This document shows positions 17,921-25,315 of a stretch of DNA of 47,784 nucleotides, piece after piece. This DNA comes from Pelomonas sp. Root1237. GTDB taxonomy: Bacteria; Pseudomonadota; Gammaproteobacteria; Burkholderiales; Burkholderiaceae_C. The stretch covers positions 1-47,784 of the forward strand of contig NZ_LMDK01000007.1 of the NCBI RefSeq assembly GCF_001425055.1. The letters are read 5' to 3'. Position 1 is the first letter of the stretch; each line of letters opens with the position of its first letter. The notes beneath the pieces are model-generated. The model searched no databases and was not told the DNA's origin. It saw only the letters and a list, made by a program, of their open reading frames with translations. The position numbers and the translations under genes are program-made.

Positions 17921-19173
17921 GCGACCCGCGCCGCGAACTCTTTCGCAACGCCAATTTCCGCTGGATCATCGGCGGCGGCCTGCTGTCCATGCTGGGCGAC
18001 CAGTTCACGCTGCTGGCCCTGCCCTGGCTCGTCATGGGCCTGAGCCGCGACCCGCTGGTGCTGGGCACCGTGCTGGCCCTGGGCAGCCTGCCGCGCGCCA
18101 TCTTCATCCTGGTTGGCGGCGCGCTGGTGGACCGCCACTCGCCCAAGGCCGTGCTGCTGCTGACCAAGTGGATCAACTTCGCGCTGCTCGGCCTGCTGGC
18201 CGCGCTGACCGCCACGGGCGCGGTCACGCTGCCCTGGGTCTATGGCCTGACGCTGGCCATCGGCCTGGCGACTGCCTTCAGCTATCCGGCCGGCAGCGCC
18301 ATCCTGCCGCAGACCGTGCCGGCCACGCTGATCCAGCCGGCCAACGGCGTGCTGATGGGCGCGCGCCAGCTGGTGCTGCTGCTCGGGCCGGTGCTGGCCG
18401 GCCTGCTGGTGACGGCGGGCAGCGAGCCGGCGCTGAGCGGCCACGGCTTGGCACTGGCCTTCGGTTTCGATGCGCTGAGCTTTGCGATCTCGGCCTGGAC
18501 GCTGTCGCGCGTGCAGGTGGCAGCCAGCGAGGCCAGGCCGCCTCAGCCCGTCTTCGCGGCCATTGCCGAGTCGCTGAAGAGCTGCTGGCAGGACCGCGAG
18601 CTGCGCGCCCTCTTCACGTATTTCTCGGCAATAGCCTTCTTCGTCGGCGGCCCCATCCAGGTGGCGCTGCCGGTGCTGGCCGCCGAGCGCCTGCCCGGTG
18701 GCGCCGCGGCCTTGGGCGCAATGCTGGCCGTGCACGGCCTGGGCGCGCTGGCGGGCATGGCGGTGTCAGGTCTGAAGCCGCATTGGCGCCTGTCCACGCT
18801 GGGCGGCACGGTGCTGCTGATCGACACCGTCGCCGGCTGCGTCTTCCTCGCCTTCGGCCATGTGCATGCGGCCTGGCAGGGTGCGCTGCTGCTGTTGCCA
18901 CTGGGCGCCCTGGGTGGCTTCGTGCAGGTGGCCGTCTACAGCTGGCTGCAAAAGCGCATCCCGCCCGAGATGCTGGGCCGCTCGATGGCGCTGTTCATGT
19001 TCATCGTCATGGGGCTGGCACCGCTGGCTTCGGCGGCAGCCGGGGCGGCGCTGCGGGTGCTGGACGTGACGCAGCTGTTCACGGCGGCGGCCTTGTGCCT
19101 GCTGGGGGTGGTTGCGTTAGGGGCGTTATTCACGCCGATGCGGCGGATTGCGTATCTGGAGGCGGTGGGTTGA
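17917..19173 (+). CDS. MFS efflux transporter
   Basis: A 418-residue membrane protein with about 12 hydrophobic helices and the MFS loop 2-3 signature region (G-G-A-L-V-D-R-H-S-P-K, residues ~67-77). It belongs to the EntS/macrolide-exporter-like subgroup of the major facilitator superfamily, which uses the proton gradient to export small molecules. Its ATG overlaps the MerR stop (ATGA), so both are translated from one transcript under the MerR-type promoter. This context argues for drug or toxic-metabolite export. Residues ~204-214 form the central cytoplasmic loop. No terminator is obvious downstream; an eroded non-coding region follows. Confidence 0.87.
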   Translation: MSDPRRELFRNANFRWIIGGGLLSMLGDQFTLLALPWLVMGLSRDPLVLGTVLALGSLPRAIFILVGGALVDRHSPKAVLLLTKWINFALLGLLAALTATGAVTLPWVYGLTLAIGLATAFSYPAGSAILPQTVPATLIQPANGVLMGARQLVLLLGPVLAGLLVTAGSEPALSGHGLALAFGFDALSFAISAWTLSRVQVAASEARPPQPVFAAIAESLKSCWQDRELRALFTYFSAIAFFVGGPIQVALPVLAAERLPGGAAALGAMLAVHGLGALAGMAVSGLKPHWRLSTLGGTVLLIDTVAGCVFLAFGHVHAAWQGALLLLPLGALGGFVQVAVYSWLQKRIPPEMLGRSMALFMFIVMGLAPLASAAAGAALRVLDVTQLFTAAALCLLGVVALGALFTPMRRIAYLEAVG

Positions 19174-19716
19174 GCGGGATTCGGCTCGCAATGGACCGCC
19201 GCATTGCAGCGACCTCAGTCGGTCGGCACCGAGCTTCGTGCGACCGGTGCTCGGCGGATTCCGGTCATTCGGGGGCGTCGGCCGGTCAGCTCGACCGGCG
19301 GGTCTGATAGTGAAACCGGCCGTCGATGATGCCGCCCTACGTCATCCCGTCCGAGTTACCGCTTCCGCTGGTCGCGACCGGCTCATGTCGACCCGTAGCG
19401 GAATTCGAGGCCAGGCACGTGAGCCGCCGCAAGGCTGATGTTCGACATTCCAACTGAGCTGCGCGCTGCGGCTGGGGCCGGAATGCCCAGAATGAGATGT
19501 GGGCCTGAAGAGACCAGCCGTTGCGAGTCGGATCGAGCGCAGAGTTTGTCACCCTGCCACTCCTGAGGTGCAAGCGTCCTTGATGTGCCGTACTGCCTCT
19601 CACGCGTACAGCCGAGATAGATGACACCGAACAAGGAAAACACCTAAGCGCTGCTCATCAATTCTCGGGATGACCATCATGCGTGTGCGCGGCAACGTGC
19701 GGCCCAGGAGGAAGTC
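19174..19716. other. 543-bp region without a supported gene
   Basis: Reading frames here are short, lack ribosome sites and have low-complexity products, so I call no gene. The stretch is less GC-biased than its neighbours and contains repeated GACCGG/CCGGTC fragments (19250-19385) resembling the decayed intergenic DNA common in this bacterial group. The promoter of the downstream cassette should lie near its right end; a strong GGAGGAA ribosome site is at 19708-19714. Confidence 0.5.
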
Positions 19717-21444
19717 ATGCACACGCTATTGCGATGGACCGTTATTGGAGGGCTGGGCTGCACGCTCATGGGATGCAGTTCGCTGCACCTCTACAACAGC
19801 GCGAACGACCAGAAAGCCACCAGCGCCAAGGCCGACTACGACGCCAGCAAGATCACCGACTCGATCAAGCTGAGCCGCGCGGTGTTCGACGCGCTGGACA
19901 CCAAGGAGGTCGAGGCCTTCCGGGCCCTCAACCTGGCCGAGCGCAACGCGGCGCTGCTGTCGCTGCTGAGCGAGTCCGGCACGTCGGAGCCACGTACGAC
20001 GAAAAGCGGGTTCGTGGCCCGGTTCAACAAGCGGTTGGATGAGCGGCTGAAGCTGCTCACCGGGACCTCTCAGGACGCCCGGCAGGCCTACCTCGAACTC
20101 ACCGGGGCCATGAAAGCCGTGAACGACGACGCCGAGAGCGAGGGGCTCGCGCGCACCGCCCTGAAGGGCTTCGACACCGCGTTTGCGGCCTTGCCCGACT
20201 GCAACGCAGAGGTCGCCGGGCTGAGAGACAGCACCGACCTCGGCAAGGCCCAGACCCTGCTCAAGAAGCCGGACCTCAAGCCCAAGCATGACGTCGTGAC
20301 GCCGACCTGGCTCGGCGGCATCAAGGCCGTGGGTGACCGATGCGCCATCCTGATCCAGAGCCGGCAGGCCCTGGAAGGAAAGAAGCAGAAGCTGAGCGGC
20401 CAGTTGTTGGCTGCGGCGAACGACACGAACAGCCGGAGCGTTGCCCTCAAGGACAAGCAGAGCCAGTCGAAAGACGCTGCGGCCCAGCTCAAGGCGGCGA
20501 CCGAGGCGCTCGCCAACGCCCAGAAAGCGGTCAATGACGCCAAGGCCACACCAGACCTGACCTGCGACCTGTCACAGCCTGCAGCGGCCGAAGGTGCGGC
20601 ATCCGCCCCCGCTTCCGAGAAAGGGGCCGCCAAGAAGAAGAGCGAGCTCTGCGAGGCCCTGGCCAAGCTCAAGGGGCTGGAGGACTTCGGCATTCAGGCC
20701 ATCTCCGAGGAGCGGCTGACCCGCATCAACGACATCCTTGCCGCCGTCGGCGGCGAGCCCACACCGGCCGACAAGGCCAAGGCCGAGCCCGGCCTCGTAT
20801 TCCTGAGCACCTCCTCACGGTTTGGCCAGGCCTGGACGCAATACCAGCAGGCCGGCAAGCTGCCCGCGCTGGAGCCGCTGCTGATCGACAAGGAGATCAC
20901 CACCGCACAGTCGGCCTACGCCCAGGCTGGCGTGCGGCTCGCCGAGTCCCGCGTCCAGCACGCGAAGGCCTACGAGGCCGCCACGCTGCTGGAAGTCACC
21001 CTGCTGCTGCAGGCCAGGGCGGAAGTCGCCTCGCTCGGCAAAGCCCCGGCCACCGGCACCCCCTGCGACCTCGAGAAGCCCACGGTCTTCTGCGCGTCGG
21101 TCGGCGACCTGCTGAGCGACAAGAAATTGGCCAAGACCGCGGGCAATGGCGGGGAAACGGCCAATCGCAGGGCCTACCGCGCCCTGGCCTACCTGTCCGA
21201 GAGCTACAGCGTTGCCCGCGACCGCCAGCTGGAAGCCGAGCTGCGCCTGATCGACACCGAGTACCGCGTGGCGCTGAGCAAGTCGGAGGCCTCCCTGTCG
21301 GGCTGGAACGCACTGCTGTCCGTGCCGGTCGACCAGCTCAAGGCATACCACGCCGGCGGCATCAAGCCCGCGGAAGCGGCGTCGCTTGCGGCGCAGGTGG
21401 TGCAGGCGCTGGCGGCTGTCGGCATCGCCGTTCGCATCAAGTAA
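19717..21444 (+). CDS. Unrecognised coiled-coil lipoprotein, first gene of a cassette
   Basis: A 575-residue protein I cannot assign to a family. Residues 1-19 are a lipoprotein signal with L-M-G-C (lipidated Cys20). The mature protein is almost wholly helical and hydrophilic, with long Ala/Lys/Glu/Gln-rich coiled coils (about residues 210-275 and 290-330) and a helical C-terminal region (~360-575). Six further cysteines are scattered. No enzymatic motif is seen. It is likely anchored in a membrane and facing the periplasm or outer surface. GGAGGAA precedes the ATG. It is followed after 12 bp by a second exported helical protein and then a third small one, suggesting a complex. Confidence 0.8.
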   Translation: MHTLLRWTVIGGLGCTLMGCSSLHLYNSANDQKATSAKADYDASKITDSIKLSRAVFDALDTKEVEAFRALNLAERNAALLSLLSESGTSEPRTTKSGFVARFNKRLDERLKLLTGTSQDARQAYLELTGAMKAVNDDAESEGLARTALKGFDTAFAALPDCNAEVAGLRDSTDLGKAQTLLKKPDLKPKHDVVTPTWLGGIKAVGDRCAILIQSRQALEGKKQKLSGQLLAAANDTNSRSVALKDKQSQSKDAAAQLKAATEALANAQKAVNDAKATPDLTCDLSQPAAAEGAASAPASEKGAAKKKSELCEALAKLKGLEDFGIQAISEERLTRINDILAAVGGEPTPADKAKAEPGLVFLSTSSRFGQAWTQYQQAGKLPALEPLLIDKEITTAQSAYAQAGVRLAESRVQHAKAYEAATLLEVTLLLQARAEVASLGKAPATGTPCDLEKPTVFCASVGDLLSDKKLAKTAGNGGETANRRAYRALAYLSESYSVARDRQLEAELRLIDTEYRVALSKSEASLSGWNALLSVPVDQLKAYHAGGIKPAEAASLAAQVVQALAAVGIAVRIK

Positions 21445-21456
21445 CCGGAGCGACCC

Positions 21457-22080
21457 GTGAACACCACGAGCAAGACTCTCGCCGCCCTGCTGCCGTTGCT
21501 TGCGGGGCACGCGATGGCGGCCCCCGACGCGGCGGCGCAGTCCGCCGCACTGGCGGCCAAGAACATGGCCTATGTCTCCACAGCGCTCTCGGCGTTCGAG
21601 AAGAACCTCAACGCCACGGCAGCCACGCGCGCGGCCCACATCCTGACCGTTCGTGACCTGGCCTACACCGGCCACCAGGTCAGCATCAACGAAGTGGCGG
21701 TGCTGCAGAAGACCGATGGCGCGGACGTCGCCAAGCTGTACGAGGCCTTGTGCGACTACGGCGACAAGGCGGCGCAGGCCTCCGCGCAGGCCGCTGCCGC
21801 CCAGGCCGCCGCCAAGGCCGAGATCGCCGCGTCGTACACGCCCCTGAAGATCTCCACCGAAAAGCTGGACAGCGCCGCCAAGACGCTGGCCGCGCTGTCC
21901 AAGGAACAGACCGACGCCGAACGCGCCGAGTTCCTCGTGCAGTTCCTGAAGGACACCCGCGAAGAGACCAAGCGCCTGCTGGATGCCAGTGGCGAGGCGA
22001 AGGCGGCCGCAGACACCCAGCTCAAGAACAAGGTGGACGCACCCGCGACCCAAGCGCCCATCCAGCTGAAGAAGGATTGA
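21457..22080 (+). CDS. Unrecognised exported helical protein, second gene of the cassette
   Basis: A 207-residue protein with a Sec signal peptide (residues 1-21, A-M-A cleavage). The mature part is alanine-rich and helical, with predicted coiled coil around residues 105-190 and a basic tail. Only one cysteine is visible. No known domain is recognised. Start is GTG at 21457, with CGGAG 6 bp upstream. The 12-bp gap to the preceding lipoprotein and 16-bp gap to the next gene indicate one transcript. Shared helical character with the lipoprotein suggests that the two interact in the envelope. Confidence 0.75.
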   Translation: MNTTSKTLAALLPLLAGHAMAAPDAAAQSAALAAKNMAYVSTALSAFEKNLNATAATRAAHILTVRDLAYTGHQVSINEVAVLQKTDGADVAKLYEALCDYGDKAAQASAQAAAAQAAAKAEIAASYTPLKISTEKLDSAAKTLAALSKEQTDAERAEFLVQFLKDTREETKRLLDASGEAKAAADTQLKNKVDAPATQAPIQLKKD

Positions 22081-22096
22081 CCTCGAAAGGACTCCC

Positions 22097-22534
22097 ATGC
22101 CCACGCTCGCAGAATTCCAGACGCGCATGAACGGGGACGACCCCGCCGACGCGCTCGCCGCAGCCACCGCGCTGGCGAACTACTACAGCGTCTACAACGA
22201 CGAATACAACGCACTCATCACGAAAAAGACGGAGGCCGAAATGGCCATCGCAGCCGAGTCCACCAACCCGGCCGGCGTCGATCACGCCGAGATCCTCAAC
22301 CTGCAGGGCCTGGTGCTGGGCATCCAGTCACGCAAGAAGGTGCAGGACGCGAAGATGCTCGCCTTCCAGGCCAGCACCTTGGCGATCAACCCACCCACGG
22401 CCGCCCTGATTCAGCAGGTGAAGGCCATCAGCACGCGAGTGGCTGCCATGGTGGCCCGCGACCAGGGCATCCAGAGCCTGATGGTCGCGCTGGGCCAGTT
22501 GGCTGGGCTGGTCAACCAGATCCAAGGCAATTGA
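22097..22534 (+). CDS. Unrecognised small helical protein, third gene of the cassette
   Basis: A 145-residue protein without signal peptide or transmembrane segment and without cysteine. It is predicted helical, with an N-terminal D-D-P-A-D-A-L stretch and a hydrophobic C-terminal helix ending in Q-L-A-G-L-V-N-Q-I-Q. An AAAGGA ribosome site 8 bp before the ATG supports the start. It is the only cassette product expected to stay in the cytoplasm, unless exported by a non-Sec route. Its small size and lack of motifs prevent a functional assignment. Confidence 0.7.
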   Translation: MPTLAEFQTRMNGDDPADALAAATALANYYSVYNDEYNALITKKTEAEMAIAAESTNPAGVDHAEILNLQGLVLGIQSRKKVQDAKMLAFQASTLAINPPTAALIQQVKAISTRVAAMVARDQGIQSLMVALGQLAGLVNQIQGN

Positions 22535-22752
22535 TTCCTGAGGCTCGCTTTACTTGCTACTTGCGCAGGTCCGCGCTTGCGCTACCGGCTAGAGCAAAGG
22601 TACCGATCGCTGTAGCGCGCCTCAGGCGTCCACCGAGGCCGCTGGTCAGGCGTCGCGAATACGAGTGGCCTGTTGTGGCGGAAGCGGCCGTTCAGAGCCT
22701 GATCTGCCAACGACTGAGATCAGCCTTGAGCCGCCTTTGCCCAACGAGAACC

Positions 22753-23502
22753 CTAAGCTTCAACAGCCAGCTTCGCATTCAACCTCGCCGCCAGATTGAC
22801 CGCCCGCAGGAAGACCCGAAACTGCTCCACCGCGTCGGATATCTCCCCCGGCTCCGAGCCCAGCTTGGCCAAGCCGAGCGGCCGGCTGTAGAGCTGGGCC
22901 TGCTCGAGACCGATGGATTCACTGAAGGCCAGCATATGCAGCAGTTGGCTGGACGTGATCTGCATCTTGGGGCCCAGCCAGCCGCCCCATTTCCTGACGG
23001 CGGCCTCCTTGCGTTCGAACACGCGCGGCTTGGCTCGCTGAGCCTCGACGGGGGCGCCGTCGATGCCGAGGTCGGCGAGGTATTTGAGAAGCAGGACCAG
23101 GTTGGCGTCCTTGCCGTCATCGGGCAGGCGCGCGAGCAGCCAGTCCTCGGCCTCCTTGCGGATGGGGTAGTCCACCTTGCCGATGCAGCCGAAGGCCCGG
23201 CCCGACAGGTTGGCCGGGCAACCCTTGCATTCGCCATCCAGCTCGCTGAGCGGCGCAATCATCTCCAGCAGCTGGCCGACCGTCACCTGCATCTGTATGG
23301 CCATGCCGTCCGGACCCTTGACGGCGATCTCGACCGTGCACTTGCTGGTCAGCGTGTCGCTGTCGGCGTGGGGAAACTTTTCGCGGAACTGGGCGATCGC
23401 GAATTCCGCAATGCCGCGGTGCCTGACCATGGACCGCAGCCTGACCTCCGGCGTGTACCGCCGGGCCGTACAGGGCCGCTGCAGTGCGAAATCGATAGCC
23501 AT
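22753..23502 (-). CDS. Unrecognised cytoplasmic protein with Cys cluster
   Basis: A 249-residue protein of unknown family. A possible metal site is formed by Cys92-x2-Cys95-x10-Cys106, with further Cys11 and Cys55. The first ~90 residues look beta-rich, the rest helical, with W-G-G-W-L-G-P near residue 172. No signal peptide or transmembrane segment is seen. GGGAGGG upstream of the ATG at 23502 gives a strong start. It runs opposite to the preceding cassette and to the following 200-residue gene. The surrounding non-coding DNA is eroded, so it may be part of an acquired segment. Confidence 0.65.
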   Translation of the reverse strand: MAIDFALQRPCTARRYTPEVRLRSMVRHRGIAEFAIAQFREKFPHADSDTLTSKCTVEIAVKGPDGMAIQMQVTVGQLLEMIAPLSELDGECKGCPANLSGRAFGCIGKVDYPIRKEAEDWLLARLPDDGKDANLVLLLKYLADLGIDGAPVEAQRAKPRVFERKEAAVRKWGGWLGPKMQITSSQLLHMLAFSESIGLEQAQLYSRPLGLAKLGSEPGEISDAVEQFRVFLRAVNLAARLNAKLAVEA

Positions 23503-24047
23503 CTGATCCCTCCCTGGCGTGGCTCCATCGCGAGGAGTTTCGATGAAGCCTGCAGCTGCGCCAGCCCCCCGGATCCAGGGTGCAGTTGCTATTTACAACG
23601 GCAAGCCGGCCTGGATGCCACTCGTTGATCCGCCTAAGCGGCAGGCGCGGCCTGCCCCTGAGCTGGGATAGGCGCTTGGGCCGGTCCGTCGACGCTGAGA
23701 GGGCTCGAAGCTCGACGTCAAGCTGGTTCAGCCCCTCCACAAGAGCGGATGCGGTCTCGAAATCCATCGGCTCCTTCTCCAGCAGGTCTTCGCCCAGCGC
23801 TTCGCGCAGCACGGAGCCGGGCACTGTCGGTTCCTGGGCACTCGCGGGCGCGGGCGCGGTGAGCGCCCCGCATCGCGACGCCGTGCCTCGCGGTAGCACG
23901 GCGCTACCTGTCCCTCGGCCGTCCGGCGGGTGGCCGGCCGGCTTCATCGGCCCGTCACCGTTAAATAGTTCTCTGGTCAGGCCACCATCCGCATGATCGA
24001 ATCTGGCCTGACCAATTTGTCGTGCGTCCCATGAAGTAAAGGGAACC
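23503..24047. pseudogene. Non-coding segment with a possible decayed gene
   Basis: On the minus strand, about 23600-23860 encodes a plausible but start-less peptide running through A-S-A-Q-E-P-T-V-P into a helical stretch (L-L-E-K-E-P-M-D-F-E-T). The first part copies the signal-cleavage region of the small exported protein at 16834-16868, while its own signal peptide and start are missing. The adjacent 23860-23879 copies 17073-17092. Beyond this, the frame runs out of register into the next gene. It looks like a truncated remnant; the promoter of the 24048 gene must lie at the right end. Confidence 0.35.
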
Positions 24048-24650
24048 ATGTCCAGACCTTCCTCCTCCCGCCGGCCGGATCGGCGTCGCAGCTCGCTGAA
24101 CCGGAATTTCACTGCCGCGCTGTGGGCCGCGCTGCGCCGGATCGCGCGCCGGCTTCCCCGCCAGCCGGCCTCGCCGGTCCAGCTGCCATTGTCGGAACCG
24201 GCAGCCGCAGAAGCGAAGGCGCTGGCACGGGCCCTCACCGAATTGCTGGGCCAGCATCCGTCGACGCGGCGGGTGATGCGGCATCTGGGCTACGTGGAAC
24301 ACCAACTGGCCCGGCAAGGTGCAGCGGCCCTCTCGGAGATGCCCGTGCACATCGTGGCGACCGCGCTGTCGCAACTGGAGGCGATCGTCAGCAACTGGTC
24401 CAACCGCGACCTGGCGGAGCTGCGTTCGCGAATGGCCGTGGCCGTCAAGAAGGGCTCCGAGGATGAGTTCCTCGGCCCCGATGGCGAAAGGCGCTCGGTG
24501 TTCGCGACGGCGTCACGCCTCCTCGTCGGGGACGTGAATCACTCGGTGTTTGAGGAATTGCAGCGGCAATACCATGGCTTGGTCTCCCCGGAAGGCATCG
24601 AGGCGGCCCTAGGCGTCGCGGCCTCACGCGCAACTAAGGCTACGGCCTGA
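24048..24650 (+). CDS. Hypothetical protein
   Basis: A 200-residue protein I do not recognise. The first ~45 residues are strongly basic (Arg-rich) and the rest is helical and soluble, with V-M-R-H-L-G-Y-V-E-H-Q-L-A and S-V-F-E-E-L-type amphipathic helices. There is no signal peptide. An AAAGGGAA site 5 bp before the ATG supports translation. The basic N-terminus could bind nucleic acid or be disordered; this is conjecture. It lies alone, convergent with dctR, with about 60 bp between the two stop codons. Confidence 0.6.
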   Translation: MSRPSSSRRPDRRRSSLNRNFTAALWAALRRIARRLPRQPASPVQLPLSEPAAAEAKALARALTELLGQHPSTRRVMRHLGYVEHQLARQGAAALSEMPVHIVATALSQLEAIVSNWSNRDLAELRSRMAVAVKKGSEDEFLGPDGERRSVFATASRLLVGDVNHSVFEELQRQYHGLVSPEGIEAALGVAASRATKATA

Positions 24651-24709
24651 CTTCAGCTGCGAATCTGCGCGTTGACCTCCTGAGGTCGCGGCGCTGAACC
24701 CCGCGCCGC

Positions 24710-25315
24710 CTATCGCCCGGCTAGCAAGGTCGCCACCTCCGCCGCCGACCGCACGCCCAGCTTCGCAAACACCCGGGCCCGGTGCACCTCCACGGTCCGC
24801 ACCGACACGTTCAGCTCGTCGGCAATGACCTTGTTGAGCTTGCCTGCCGCCACGCGCGTCATGACCTCGCGCTCGCGCTCGGTCAGGCTGGCCAGCCGCG
24901 CGCTGCGCTCGGCCACGTGCGCGCCCTCGGCCTGCATGGCCGCGTCCACGGCCAGGGCCTGCTCGATACGGTCGGCCAAGGCGTTGTCGCTGTAGGGCTT
25001 CTCCAGGAAGTCGAAGGCGCCCTTCTTCAGCGCCTCGACGACCATGGGGATGTCGCCATGGCCTGTCAGGAAGAGCACCGGGTTCCTCAGCCGGCGCGCC
25101 AGCAGTTCGTCGTGCAGGCGCGTGCCGCTCATGGGCTCCATGCGCACGTCGAGCAGGAACACGCCTTTGGGATTCTCTTCGCGGTCCAGCATCTCCAGCA
25201 GCGCCGGGCCGCCGTCGAAGGCGCGCACATGGAGGCCCCGCGAGCGCATCAGGAAGGCGAGTGCGTCACGCACGCCAGGGTCGTCATCGACGAGATGGAT
25301 CGTGCCTTCAGCCAT
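24710..25315 (-). CDS. dctR: FixJ/LuxR-type response regulator of the TRAP locus
   Basis: A 201-residue regulator: receiver domain 1-120 (Asp56 in L-L-D-V-R-M) with the FixJ-type F-L-T-G-H-G-D-I-P switch region and E-K-P-Y, then a LuxR/GerE helix-turn-helix ~135-200 (L-T-E-R-E-R-E-V and V-S-V-R-T-V-E-V-H-R). Together with the overlapping sensor kinase it matches DctR of TRAP dicarboxylate systems. It would activate dctPQM, transcribed divergently, when the kinase senses substrate. The two genes overlap by 8 bp. A dyad in the dctS-dctP gap is a candidate binding site. Confidence 0.82.
   Translation of the reverse strand: MAEGTIHLVDDDPGVRDALAFLMRSRGLHVRAFDGGPALLEMLDREENPKGVFLLDVRMEPMSGTRLHDELLARRLRNPVLFLTGHGDIPMVVEALKKGAFDFLEKPYSDNALADRIEQALAVDAAMQAEGAHVAERSARLASLTEREREVMTRVAAGKLNKVIADELNVSVRTVEVHRARVFAKLGVRSAAEVATLLAGR

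Noticed and set aside
19337..19643. Minus-strand frames of 86-96 codons in the gap before the unknown cassette
   Set aside because: No ribosome site, irregular codon use, and they overlap each other in different frames; more like eroded DNA.
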